Shown: positions 27,121 to 35,085, counted from the first letter of the stretch. The stretch is 64,000 nt of DNA from Gilichinskyi gelida (GCA_038040385.1 JBBPII010000015.1:86164-150163); one strand, 5' to 3'. Notes: a model not told the origin generated them from the letters alone. Translations and numbers: made by a program.

Positions 27121-27657
27121 CTACTTCTCCATGATCAAAACTTCATCTTCCCCATCCGTCTCCGCCATCTTGACTTTGATGACCTCGTTCGCGTCGGTGG
27201 GCACCGTCTTGCCGATCACGTCGGCGTGGATGGGCAGCTCGCGATGGCCGCGGTCGATGAGGACGGCGAGCATCACCGACTTCGGGCGGCCGAAGTCGAT
27301 CAGCGCGTCGAGCGCGGCGCGCACGGTGCGGCCGGTGTAGAGCACGTCGTCCACCAGCACCACGATCTTGTCGTCGATCGGCTCGGGAAGCTTGGTCGGC
27401 TTGACCACCGGCTGCGGTGCGATGGTGGTGAGATCGTCGCGGTAGAGGGTGATGTCGATGATGCCGAAGGGCACCGGATGCGCTTCCATCTGCTCGATCT
27501 CTTTGGCGATCCGTTCGGCGATCGGCACACCGCGGCTGCGGATGCCGACGATCATCAGGTCCTGAGTCCCGCGATTTTTTTCCAGGATTTCGATGGCCAT
27601 GCGCCGGATCGCGCGGGTCATGCGGGCGCCGTCGAGCAGCCGTTTCTTGACGTTCAT
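27121..27657 (-). CDS. pyrR: PyrR bifunctional regulator / uracil phosphoribosyltransferase
   Basis: This is a 178-aa protein with the PRPP-binding motif VVLVDDVLYTGRT and the N-terminal IVGIRSRGVPIA typical of PyrR. In Firmicutes it binds pyr mRNA to control attenuation; the family also has UPRTase activity. It heads the pyrimidine run here. AGGA lies 5 nt before the ATG. I do not see an obvious PyrR anti-antiterminator stem in the short leader. Confidence 0.94.
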   Translation of the reverse strand: MNVKKRLLDGARMTRAIRRMAIEILEKNRGTQDLMIVGIRSRGVPIAERIAKEIEQMEAHPVPFGIIDITLYRDDLTTIAPQPVVKPTKLPEPIDDKIVVLVDDVLYTGRTVRAALDALIDFGRPKSVMLAVLIDRGHRELPIHADVIGKTVPTDANEVIKVKMAETDGEDEVLIMEK

Positions 27658-27704
27658 GATTGTCCTAGATTGCGCTTCAAGGGTGGCCCCGGGAAGGCGG
27701 CGGG

Positions 27705-27733
27705 AGGATAGCGTATGTGGGACGGGTTCTCAA
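27705..27733 (-). promoter_or_regulatory. Probable pyrR promoter
   Basis: On the minus strand, TTGAGA (27733-27728) and TATCCT (27710-27705) are separated by 17 bp, giving a leader of about 40 nt to the pyrR ATG. The -35 box lies inside the family E palindrome. Confidence 0.5.
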
Positions 27734-27744
27734 CCCGTCCCACC
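27716..27744. repeat. Family E palindrome (GGGACGGGTT)
   Basis: TGTGGGACGGGTT and AACCCGTCCCAC form a perfect stem with a 3-4 nt loop. Other copies lie at 2039-2062 inside pbpC and 46530-46584 inside a membrane protein gene. Confidence 0.85.
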
Positions 27745-27925
27745 TGGGTCATTCCCCGCCAGAACGGTGGATCGGCGTTGACCCAGGAGGCTCCCGACCG
27801 GCAAAAAAGAATCGCGGAATTTAGTTATTTAGCGCTCTCGACGGGAAAGTCTCCCCGATCGATTCGTTTATGCTGATTCGCCATAAAAACGGCTTGCAAG
27901 TGCTTTTATCACATCGATTTAAGCG

Positions 27926-27953
27926 TTGACTCCCACCCCTCGATTCATAGAAT
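27926..27953 (+). promoter_or_regulatory. Sigma-70-type promoter of M23 peptidase gene
   Basis: TTGACT and TAGAAT are separated by 16 bp. The transcript leader would be about 47 nt, ending in a strong AAGAGGAG ribosome-binding site. Confidence 0.6.
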
Positions 27954-28006
27954 ACGCGTTCACCAACGGCCAAATCGAAACGTCCCGCAGTACCAAGAGG
28001 AGCACG

Positions 28007-28882
28007 ATGGACAAGCGATATTCAACGATCATCTTTGTCCCGCACGCGCGGGCCAAATTCAGGAAGTTGAAGGTTTCGCACCGCCTGCTCTTCTCCCTCC
28101 TTTCGGTCGTGACTTCCTCCCTCTGCCTGTCCAGCTTCTTCTCGGTTCAGTACTTCACTTCTCTTTCACAGACTCACGAGCTCTCCAAGTTGAAGCGCGA
28201 GAATCGCGAGCTGCAGACCGCCAACGAACAGTTCAGCAAATCGGTCGAGTCGCTGCGCACGCAGCTCGTCACCGTCGAAGACCGCACGCACAAGCTGGCC
28301 ATCATCGCCGGCATCGGCAGCCTCGATGAAGGCAGCCAGGGCGGCGTCGGCGGTATCCGTCCCGCCGACCTCGGCGAGAACCCCTACCGCGACGATCTCG
28401 ACAAGATGTCGCTGCGCTCGCACCGCATCGACAGCGATCTCTCGGTCCTCGAACAGAAGTTCGTCGCGCAGTCGCAGCTTCTCTCCTCGACGCCGTCGAT
28501 CGCGCCGGTGCACGGCATCCTCACCGACGGCTTCGGCGGCCGCTCCGATCCGTTCACCGGCGAGCCGGGAACGCACAACGCCATCGACATCAGCTCCGCG
28601 GTGGGACAGGCCGTGCGCGCGCCCGCCGACGGCATCGTGGTCAAGTCCGAATGGGCCAACGGCTACGGCAACGTGATCTACATCTCCCACGGCTACGGCT
28701 ACTCGACGCGCTACGGCCACCTGTCGTCTTTCGCGGTGCGCCCCGGACAGCGCGTCAAGCGCGGCGACATCCTCGGCCACGTCGGCTCCACCGGCCGCTC
28801 CACCGGCCCGCACCTCCACTACGAGGTACGGCTCAACAACAACGCGGTGAATCCGCTGGTGTACATCCTGAACGCGTTCTAG
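28007..28882 (+). CDS. M23 family (LytM-domain) peptidase with coiled coil
   Basis: This is a 291-aa protein. AAGAGGAG lies 4 nt before ATG 28007. After a short cytoplasmic basic segment, one TM helix (about 25-48) is followed by a coiled coil (LSKLKRENRELQTANEQF) and a C-terminal LytM domain with zinc/active-site residues in HNAID, GHLSS and HLHYEV. The motifs look catalytically complete. It is likely an inner-membrane-anchored periplasmic endopeptidase or an amidase activator in cell division. Confidence 0.92.
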   Translation: MDKRYSTIIFVPHARAKFRKLKVSHRLLFSLLSVVTSSLCLSSFFSVQYFTSLSQTHELSKLKRENRELQTANEQFSKSVESLRTQLVTVEDRTHKLAIIAGIGSLDEGSQGGVGGIRPADLGENPYRDDLDKMSLRSHRIDSDLSVLEQKFVAQSQLLSSTPSIAPVHGILTDGFGGRSDPFTGEPGTHNAIDISSAVGQAVRAPADGIVVKSEWANGYGNVIYISHGYGYSTRYGHLSSFAVRPGQRVKRGDILGHVGSTGRSTGPHLHYEVRLNNNAVNPLVYILNAF

Positions 28883-28969
28883 CTCACCACTCGCGCGACT
28901 GTTTGGTATCCTCGACTGAAGAGGGGGGTGTTTCATTGTTTCCATCACCCCTGAAACAGGGAGGATTCA

Positions 28970-29827
28970 ATGCGCCTTGCCACCGCGGTTTTCGCACTCG
29001 TTGCTCTCGTGTGTTTCGTCTCCCCCTCTGCGGCGCAGGAGCAAGACCCCGTCGCCGCGCGGATCGACCAATGGATGCAGCGGCTGGTACCCACGTCATC
29101 CGCGATCGAGCCAAATACGCATGAATGCGCGTTCCACACGAACCTGTCCTGCAACACCACTGTGGCTGACACGGTGAACATCTTCGGCTGCCGAACGGAC
29201 AACTTCGGCTACTTCAACATGCACCGCTTCTTCATCGACGCGAACACGAAGATCACGCTGTCGATGCAGAGCTTCAGCTTCTCGTCACTGCTGATTCTGA
29301 CCAACGACGCGGCGACGGCCGTTCTCGCCAGCGCCAACGCGCCGAGTGGTGGCACGGCCACCGCTAGCTACACCACGCTGTCGGCAGGCTATTACCTCGC
29401 GCTCGCCGGACCGGTCGCCGATTTGGCGACAGGTAACTACGCCCTCAGCATGACGTGCACGAAAGTCTCGACCGGCGCGTGCACCCCTAGCTCGACGACG
29501 ATGTGCCTCAACAACGATCGTTTCGCAGTATCGGCGACTTGGCGCACGACTAATGGAAACAGCGGCAACGGACAGGCGGTCCGTCTGAGCTCGGACACCG
29601 GCTACTTCACCTTCTTCAGTGCCTCGAACGTTGAAGTCGTCATCAAAGTGCTGAATGCCTGCGGCCTGAATTCGAAGTATTGGGTCTTCGCCGGAGGTCT
29701 GACCGACGTGGCGGTGACGTTGACGGTGCGAGACACGAAGAGCGGAACGGTGAAGACGTACAACAATCCACTCGGCCTGGCGTTCCAGCCCATCCAGGAC
29801 ACGAGCGCGCTGGGAGTGTGTCCGTAG
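28970..29827 (+). CDS. Secreted protein with PPC-like and C-terminal beta domain
   Basis: This is a 285-aa protein. GGGAGG lies 6 nt upstream of ATG 28970, and the N-terminus is a classical signal peptide ending in PSAAQ. The mature chain has several Cys residues (CAFHTNLSC, FGC, MTC, ACTP), a segment resembling a pre-peptidase C-terminal beta-sandwich (YTTLSAGYYLALAGP), and a C-terminal domain with NNDRFAVSATWRT, LNACGLNSKYWVFAGGLTDV and DTSALGVCP. That C-terminal domain is familiar from acidobacterial secreted proteins, but I know no function for it. Confidence 0.78.
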   Translation: MRLATAVFALVALVCFVSPSAAQEQDPVAARIDQWMQRLVPTSSAIEPNTHECAFHTNLSCNTTVADTVNIFGCRTDNFGYFNMHRFFIDANTKITLSMQSFSFSSLLILTNDAATAVLASANAPSGGTATASYTTLSAGYYLALAGPVADLATGNYALSMTCTKVSTGACTPSSTTMCLNNDRFAVSATWRTTNGNSGNGQAVRLSSDTGYFTFFSASNVEVVIKVLNACGLNSKYWVFAGGLTDVAVTLTVRDTKSGTVKTYNNPLGLAFQPIQDTSALGVCP

Positions 29828-29833
29828 ACGGCG

Positions 29834-30147
29834 TCAGAACAATCGCCGCCCCACCATCCCCTGCGTCTTCCTCGTTGGTGAAGATCCAGCCGACGATGTC
29901 GTCGGGGATTGCGGGGCACGCCGCGCAGCGCGTCGGGGACGAAGATGTTCCCCCACTCGCCGACCAGCCGCGGGCCGTTGATCTCGTCCTTCAGGAAGTC
30001 GATTGCCTCGCGCACCTCGTCTTCTCGGAGGGAAGCGATGACGATCGTTTTGGGGTCGAGCTCGCGCGCCACTTCGCGCGCCGCCTGCAGACCAACCATT
30101 CCTGCCCCGCCGAGAATGAGGACTGTCTCGGCGATGCGGCTAGGCAT
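29834..30147 (-). pseudogene. Remnant of Rossmann-fold NAD(P)-dependent oxidoreductase
   Basis: The minus-strand ORF starts with a good Rossmann fold (TVLILGGAGMVGLQAAREVA) and about 75 coherent residues up to GNIFVPDALR. Translation then turns into unlikely Arg-rich sequence. In another frame the next bases read DDIVGWIFTNEED, and in a third frame QGMVGRRLF followed by a TGA at 29836-29834. This looks like the first and last pieces of a once larger gene joined by a deletion plus frameshifts. It lies next to a family A repeat flanked by a 16-bp duplication. Confidence 0.6.
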
Positions 30148-30249
30148 CTTCCGTCATCCTGAGCGCAGCGAAGGATCTCCGTCGCGCCGCCTGAGATCCT
30201 TCGCCGTCTTCGCGGCTCAGGATGACGGCGCTCGCGATGCGGCTAGGCA
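30131..30249. repeat. Family A repeat flanked by 16-bp direct repeats
   Basis: The palindromic element (30152-30227: arms CGTCATCCTGAGC and GCTCAGGATGACG) is bracketed by GCGATGCGGCTAGGCA at 30131-30146 and again at 30234-30249. The right copy contains the trxB stop codon; the left copy contains the start of the decayed oxidoreductase. The duplication may be a target-site duplication. Confidence 0.65.
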
Positions 30250-31232
30250 ATCCGCTCCTCCTCCCCTGCCGGGAGGTCCCACCTTTCGGTGATGCGCTCG
30301 TGCGTCAGCCAGCGCTCGCAGTCGAGCGCCGCCTCGCAGCCGGTGCCCGCCGCGGTCACGGCCTGGCGGTAGACGTGGTCGACGGCGTCGCCGCAGGCGA
30401 AGACGCCCTGGATGTTCGTCACCGTCGAGTTGTGGTGCGGCAGGACGATGTAGCCGCGCTCGTCGAGCTCGATCTGCCCCTCGTACACCTTCGTGTTCGG
30501 GATGTGTCCGATGGCCACGAAGAGGCCCTGAGCGTTCATGTCGCTCGGCGCGTTCGTCTTGAGATTGCGGATCTTGAGCGAGGTCACGCCGCCTTCTTTC
30601 GTGCCGATCACTTCCTCGACGGTCGAGTCGAAGACGAAGTCGATCTTCGGATTGCCGCGCGCGCGCTCCTGCATGATCTTCGAGGCCCGCAGCGCGGCTC
30701 GGCGGTGGACGACGGTGACCTTCGAGGCGAACTTGGTCAGGAAGGTCGCCTCCTCCATGGCCGAGTCGCCGCCGCCGACGACCACGATCTCCTTCCCCTT
30801 GAAGAAGAAGCCGTCGCAGGTCGCGCAGTACGACACGCCGAATCCCTGCAGCGCTTTTTCCGACGGCAGGCCGAGCTGCATGGCCGACGCGCCCGCCGCG
30901 ATGATCAGCGCGTCGCACTCGTACTCGCGCTGATCGGTGGTGACGACGAAGGGATGGGTGCGCAGGTTGACGCTCTCCACCTGCTCCATCTTGAAGACCG
31001 CGCCGAAGCGCTCGGCCTGCTGGCGCATCAGGTCCATCAGCTTCGGGCCGAGGATGCCTTCGGGAAAGCCGGGGTAATTCTCGACGTCGGTGGTGATGGT
31101 GAGCTGCCCGCCGGGCTGTAAGCCCTCGAGGACCAGCGGCGCCAGATTGGCGCGGGAGAGATAGATCGCCGCGGTGCAGCCGGCGGGGCCGGAGCCGACG
31201 ACGATGACCCGAAAGTTGGTGGTCCGTTCCAT
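30243..31232 (-). CDS. trxB: Thioredoxin-disulfide reductase
   Basis: A flavoprotein of about 329 aa that passes electrons from NADPH to thioredoxin. FAD-binding VVGSGPAGCTAA, redox-active CATC, NADP-binding VVGGGDSAMEEA and the C-terminal GVFACGDAVD are intact. ATG 31232 is preferred over 31244 because a TAGAAT box lies 10 nt upstream and overlaps the latter. The stop codon lies within a 16-bp repeated sequence. Confidence 0.95.
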   Translation of the reverse strand: MERTTNFRVIVVGSGPAGCTAAIYLSRANLAPLVLEGLQPGGQLTITTDVENYPGFPEGILGPKLMDLMRQQAERFGAVFKMEQVESVNLRTHPFVVTTDQREYECDALIIAAGASAMQLGLPSEKALQGFGVSYCATCDGFFFKGKEIVVVGGGDSAMEEATFLTKFASKVTVVHRRAALRASKIMQERARGNPKIDFVFDSTVEEVIGTKEGGVTSLKIRNLKTNAPSDMNAQGLFVAIGHIPNTKVYEGQIELDERGYIVLPHHNSTVTNIQGVFACGDAVDHVYRQAVTAAGTGCEAALDCERWLTHERITERWDLPAGEEERIA

Positions 31233-31242
31233 GGCGGCGCGC

Positions 31243-31248
31243 ATTCTA
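31243..31248 (-). promoter_or_regulatory. -10-like box of trxB
   Basis: TAGAAT on the minus strand, followed by GCGCG as in purC, lies 10 nt before ATG 31232. Confidence 0.45.
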
Positions 31249-31263
31249 CCGCGCGGCCGGACC

Positions 31264-32361
31264 TCACTTCAGGGCACGCAGCAACTCCTCCCCCACCACG
31301 CGCTTCTGCCACTCGCGCATGGCGGGCACGTCCAGCGTCCCCGCTTCCGCCACCGCGGTGAGGACGTGGCGCGGCGCGAGGACGGCGGGGTCGATCTTCA
31401 GCTCCTTGACCACCTTGTCCCGCGCCGCCTTCAGCTTGTTGACGCGCGATTCGAGTGTCTTGTCGCGCATCCACGCCCTGGCCTCGGCCTTTTGCGGCAA
31501 CGCGTTCTCGTCGATGGCGAGGGCCTCGCGGACGATGCGCACGATGTCGCGGCCGTAGCGCGCGCGCTGCGAAGAAGGAATCACTTTGACGCTCTCCAGA
31601 TCGACCGGCGTGGACGGTTTGAGGCGGGCGGTCTCGAGGATGATCTCGTTGCTGAAGATCTTGAACGGCGGGCGGTCGGCCTTCCGCGCCAGCGCGTCGC
31701 GCAGGTCGTAGAGGCGCTGCACGATGCCCAGTGCGCGGCGGTCGAGCGCGCCGAGGCCTTTCATCCGCCGAAACGGCTCCTCGACCTCTTCCTTCTCGAA
31801 GCGGACGTTCTCCAGCCGCCCGAACTCCTCGAGCGCCCACTCCCACCGCCCGAGCGCCTCGAGCTCCGCGCGCAGCTTCTCCGCCAGCGCGATGAGATGC
31901 CGGGTGTCGGTGGCCGCGTACTCGAGCATGTTCCGCGTCAGCGGACGCATCGCCCAGTCGGCGCGCTGGTGCGACTTGTCCACCTTGACCCCGAAGTGCC
32001 GCTCGAGCAGCGCGGCCAATCCGATGCCCTCGTATCCCAGGAGCTGCGCGGCGACGCTGGTGTCGATGAGATTGGAGATGGTGTAGCCGAAATCGCGGTT
32101 GAGGATGCGGAGGTCGTAGTCGGCGCCGTGGAGGACTTTGAGGATGCTGCGATCGGCGAGCACGGCGCCGAACGGCGCAAGGTCGAGTTTCTTCAGCGGG
32201 TCGACGATGAGGTCGTCGTCCGCCGTCGAGAGCTGGATCAGGCACACTTTGTCAAAGTACGAGTGCAGCGAATCGGCCTCCGTGTCCACGGCGATGACCG
32301 GCTGCGCGGCGACGCGCGTCATCGCCCGCTCGAACGGCTCCTGTTGATCGATGAAGATCAA
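31264..32361 (-). CDS. rnd: Ribonuclease D
   Basis: This is a 365-aa 3'-5' exoribonuclease of the DEDD(y) group, involved in tRNA and stable RNA maturation. Exo I motif is AVDTEADS, Exo II HGADYDLRIL, and Exo III YAATDTRHL with its Tyr/Asp. HRDC-like helices follow to about 365. TTG 32361 is chosen because it overlaps the upstream stop (TTGA) and starts the coherent sequence; the longer frame extending to 33066 is antisense to recQ and unconvincing. Confidence 0.92.
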   Translation of the reverse strand: MIFIDQQEPFERAMTRVAAQPVIAVDTEADSLHSYFDKVCLIQLSTADDDLIVDPLKKLDLAPFGAVLADRSILKVLHGADYDLRILNRDFGYTISNLIDTSVAAQLLGYEGIGLAALLERHFGVKVDKSHQRADWAMRPLTRNMLEYAATDTRHLIALAEKLRAELEALGRWEWALEEFGRLENVRFEKEEVEEPFRRMKGLGALDRRALGIVQRLYDLRDALARKADRPPFKIFSNEIILETARLKPSTPVDLESVKVIPSSQRARYGRDIVRIVREALAIDENALPQKAEARAWMRDKTLESRVNKLKAARDKVVKELKIDPAVLAPRHVLTAVAEAGTLDVPAMREWQKRVVGEELLRALK

Positions 32362-32879
32362 ACGACCATCGCTCCCAATCCGATCGAGGTCAGCTTCTCG
32401 TTGTACAGCGCGCGGTCGAACTCCGCACTCGCCGCCAGGCGTCGCACCGCGTCGTCGTCCTCGGACATCTTCAGCATCAGCGCCAGATCCTCCGCCGCCG
32501 GCACGCGCAGCTCGCGGTCGCCGCACTGCGCGGCGCGTGCGGCGCCGAACATCCTCGCGTAGAGCGCATTCGAGGCCACCAGCACGTGGACGCGGACCTC
32601 TTCGAACGCCAGCGGAACCAGGTCGAGCTCCTCGGTGCGCGCGATCTCCTCGCGGTCGACGCCGAAGCCGCGATTGTTGGCCATCATCGCCACATTGTTC
32701 TTCTGCTGCGGCTGCATCAGTCCGAGGACGTCGACGGGGCCGGCGTCGACGAGACCGCCGAGCCACGCCGCGCGGGCGACGTCGCCGACGAAGAGATGTT
32801 CGATGCGTTGTTTGGCCAGGAGATCGTCGACGGCGGCGATGGCGCGCGCGTGCGCCGGGGCGGCGCGGATGGTCAGCAC
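32358..32879 (-). CDS. Degenerate nucleotidyltransferase-like protein
   Basis: About 173 aa with a GTG start at 32879. FVGDVARAAWLGG followed by GPVDVLGLM loosely matches the GGxAxxxxG...D(I/V)D layout of minimal or AbiEii-type nucleotidyltransferases, but the expected double Asp is reduced to one, so catalysis is doubtful. The rest (LDLVPLAFEEVRVHVLVAS, RVPAAEDLALMLKM) keeps the fold pattern. It is translationally coupled to rnd (TTGA overlap) and divergent from recQ by 22 bp. The assignment is tentative. Confidence 0.6.
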   Translation of the reverse strand: MLTIRAAPAHARAIAAVDDLLAKQRIEHLFVGDVARAAWLGGLVDAGPVDVLGLMQPQQKNNVAMMANNRGFGVDREEIARTEELDLVPLAFEEVRVHVLVASNALYARMFGAARAAQCGDRELRVPAAEDLALMLKMSEDDDAVRRLAASAEFDRALYNEKLTSIGLGAMVV

Positions 32880-32890
32880 GGCGCGGATTG

Positions 32891-32896
32891 TAGAAT
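32891..32896 (+). promoter_or_regulatory. -10-like box of recQ
   Basis: TAGAAT lies 5 nt before the GTG start of recQ, with no Shine-Dalgarno sequence. It lies in the 22-bp gap between divergent genes. Confidence 0.45.
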
Positions 32897-32901
32897 GTCT
32901 C

Positions 32902-34701
32902 GTGCTCCTCGACGTCATCTCCCGCCACTGGGGCTACGACTCGTTCCGGCCTCTTCAGCAGGAGGCGATGACGGCCTCCCTGGAGGGACGCGACTCGCTG
33001 GTGGTCATGCCCACCGGCGGCGGCAAATCGCTCTGCTACCAGGCGCCCGCGCTGCTGAAGGACCACGTCACCGTCGTCGTCTCGCCGCTCATCTCCTTGA
33101 TGAAGGACCAGGTTGACGGTCTCCGGGAGTGTGGTGTCGGCGCGGCGCAGATGAACAGCTCGCAGCCATCCGACGAGCTACGAGCGGTAGAACGGGCCCT
33201 TTTCCGAGGCGATTTGAGGATGCTCTTCGTCTCGCCGGAGCGACTGGCCATCCCGTCGTTTCGCGAGCTGCTGCAGCGCGCGGGCGTGAAGACGTTCGCC
33301 ATCGACGAGGCGCACTGCATCAGCCACTGGGGGCACGATTTCCGTCCGGAGTACCGGCAGCTCCGCACGCTGCGCGAGGAGTTCGCCGGCGCGTCGTTCC
33401 ACGCCTACACGGCGACGGCGACCGAGCAGGTGCGGAGCGACATCGCGCAGCAGCTCGCACTGCGCGACCCGGTGATTCTGGTGGGCGACTTCGACCGGCC
33501 GAATCTCACCTACCGCATCCTGCCGCGGCGCGAGGAGTGGAAGCAGGTCGTGGAGATCGTCGACCGCCACAAGAACGAGGCGGGGATCATCTACTGCATG
33601 CGGCGGAAGGACGTCGACACGCTGACGGCGAAGCTTCGCCGCGCCGGCTACGACGCGGTCGGCTACCACGCCGGACTCCCGCAGGAGGAGCGGCGCAGCG
33701 CGCAGGACGCCTTCGCCTCGGAGAAGACGGACCTCGTCGTGGCCACCGTGGCCTTCGGGATGGGCATCGACCGCTCCAACGTCCGCTTCATCCTCCACAC
33801 GGCGATGCCGAAGTCGATCGAGCATTACCAGCAGGAGACCGGCCGCGCCGGCCGCGATGGGCTGGAGGCGGAGTGCGCGCTGCTCTACTCCGCCGCAGAC
33901 GCGATTCTTTGGAGGTCGATGATCGAGCGGCCGGTCGACGATGCGGCGCCCGATCCGCGCTACGTGGCCACGGCGATCCGGCATCTCAACGACATCGACC
34001 GCTATTGCTCGGGCGTCATCTGCCGCCATCGCGCGCTGGTGGAGTATTTCGGCCAGCCCGCCACCCGCGAGACCTGCACCGCCTGCGACATCTGCCTCGG
34101 TGAGACCGAGGATGTTCCCGACGCGCTGATCGTGGCGCAGAAGATCCTGTCGTGCGTGGTGCGCGTCGGGCAGTCGTTCGGCGTGGGGCACGTCGTCTCC
34201 GTGCTGCGCGGTGAAGACAACGAGCGCGTTCGGCAGCGGCGTCATCAAGAGCTGACGACCTACGGGCTGCTGAAAGACTTCGGGAAGAACGAGATCCGCG
34301 ACTGGATCTGGCAGCTCGTCGGGCAGGGGTATCTCGAGCAGACGAAGGATGAGTATCCCGTACTGCGGCTGACTCCCGCGGCGCGCCCGCTGCTGCGCGG
34401 CGACGCCGCGGTGCGCCTCCGCCAGCCGATCGCGCCGGCGAAGAAGCGCGAGCGGCGCGCTCCGGAGAGTCTCGCCGGCGTGGACGGGGATTTGTTCGAA
34501 GCGCTGCGGAAATGGCGCCGCAGCGAAGCCGCGGAGCGCGGCGTGCCCCCGTACGTCATCTTCAGCGACCGGACGCTGCGCGAGGTGGCGCGCGCCCGGC
34601 CGGAGACGCTGCACGCGCTGCGAGGGATCTACGGCATCGGCGACGCGAAGCTCGACGCGTTCGGGCGAGCCGTGCTGGAGGTGGTGTCATCCCGAGCGTG
34701 A
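32902..34701 (+). CDS. recQ: ATP-dependent DNA helicase RecQ
   Basis: This is a 599-aa 3'-5' SF2 helicase. Motif 0 is WGYDSFRPLQ, Walker A PTGGGKS, motif II DEAHCISHWGHDFR, motif VI QETGRAGRDG. The RQC zinc-binding Cys residues are in CRHR and CTACDIC, and a C-terminal HRDC domain (FEALRKWRR to about 596) is present. The last residues (SSRA) and the TGA stop come from the left end of the adjoining GIY-YIG element. GTG 32902 is chosen from the family start and the -10-like box. Confidence 0.96.
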   Translation: MLLDVISRHWGYDSFRPLQQEAMTASLEGRDSLVVMPTGGGKSLCYQAPALLKDHVTVVVSPLISLMKDQVDGLRECGVGAAQMNSSQPSDELRAVERALFRGDLRMLFVSPERLAIPSFRELLQRAGVKTFAIDEAHCISHWGHDFRPEYRQLRTLREEFAGASFHAYTATATEQVRSDIAQQLALRDPVILVGDFDRPNLTYRILPRREEWKQVVEIVDRHKNEAGIIYCMRRKDVDTLTAKLRRAGYDAVGYHAGLPQEERRSAQDAFASEKTDLVVATVAFGMGIDRSNVRFILHTAMPKSIEHYQQETGRAGRDGLEAECALLYSAADAILWRSMIERPVDDAAPDPRYVATAIRHLNDIDRYCSGVICRHRALVEYFGQPATRETCTACDICLGETEDVPDALIVAQKILSCVVRVGQSFGVGHVVSVLRGEDNERVRQRRHQELTTYGLLKDFGKNEIRDWIWQLVGQGYLEQTKDEYPVLRLTPAARPLLRGDAAVRLRQPIAPAKKRERRAPESLAGVDGDLFEALRKWRRSEAAERGVPPYVIFSDRTLREVARARPETLHALRGIYGIGDAKLDAFGRAVLEVVSSRA

Positions 34702-34754
34702 GCGAGGGATCGGTGTGGGTGGGTGGCGCGCTGCCCGCGGTAGAGTCAGGGATG

Positions 34755-34769
34755 CCGAGGTAGCCTCGG
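34755..34769 (+). promoter_or_regulatory. Palindromic -10-like box before GIY-YIG ORF
   Basis: CCGAGGTAGCCTCGG ends 4 nt before the ATG. It differs by one base from the palindrome before the DUF559 gene at 9104-9118. Its centre, TAGCCT, lies 7 nt from the start codon, as for a leaderless promoter. Confidence 0.5.
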
Positions 34770-34773
34770 TTCA

Positions 34774-35085
34774 ATGAAGCTTTACCACGTCTACATCCTC
34801 GCGAGCCTGAGAAGAGTCCTCTACATCGGCATCACAGGCGACCTGGAGAAGCGGCTCACCTATCACCGCACGATGGTGAATCCCAATGCCTTCACCGCGC
34901 AGTACGGGATCACGCGACTCGTGCATGTCGAGGAATTCACCGAAGTCGATCAAGCGATCCCAAGAGAGAAGGAACTGAAAGGATAGCGACGAGCAAAGAA
35001 GGTGCGGTTGATCGAGCGAGACAATCCAGACTGGGATGATCTCGCGCCGCCCCTCCACACCGATCCCTCGCTACGCTCGGGATGA
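34774..35085 (+). pseudogene. GIY-YIG endonuclease (UPF0213-like) with in-frame amber codon
   Basis: The first 70 residues show an intact GIY-YIG core: YHVYILASL, VLYIGITGDLEKRLTYH with the catalytic Arg, and the Glu in REKELKG. At 34984-34986 a TAG stands where this family normally has a Trp codon (KGWRR). Reading on in the same frame gives RRAKKVRLIERDNPDWDDL, the usual family ending, then HTDPSLRSG and a TGA at 35083-35085 inside the repeat. One G-to-A change would explain the break. The 70-residue product lacks the C-terminal helix and may be inactive. Confidence 0.8.

Larger units (their letters stand above)
27658..28006. other. Intergenic regulatory region between pyrR and M23 peptidase genes
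   Basis: This 349-bp divergent spacer carries the pyrR promoter and a family E palindrome near its left end, an A/T-rich stretch (about 27805-27925) unusual for this GC-rich window, and the M23 promoter with its ribosome-binding site at the right end. No ORF or tRNA is evident in it. TTGCAA at about 27895 with TTTAAG downstream may be a second forward promoter. Confidence 0.6.

Noticed and set aside
27658..28006. PyrR-binding attenuator in the pyrR leader
   Set aside because: I could not find a convincing anti-antiterminator/terminator pair in the short predicted leader.
31264..33066. 600-aa frame as a longer RNase D
   Set aside because: The N-terminal ~235 residues are antisense to recQ and overlap the NTase-like gene; coherent RNase D sequence begins at TTG 32361.
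34774..34986. GIY-YIG gene as an intact 70-aa protein
   Set aside because: The in-frame continuation after TAG matches the usual family C-terminus, so truncation is more likely than a natural short form.
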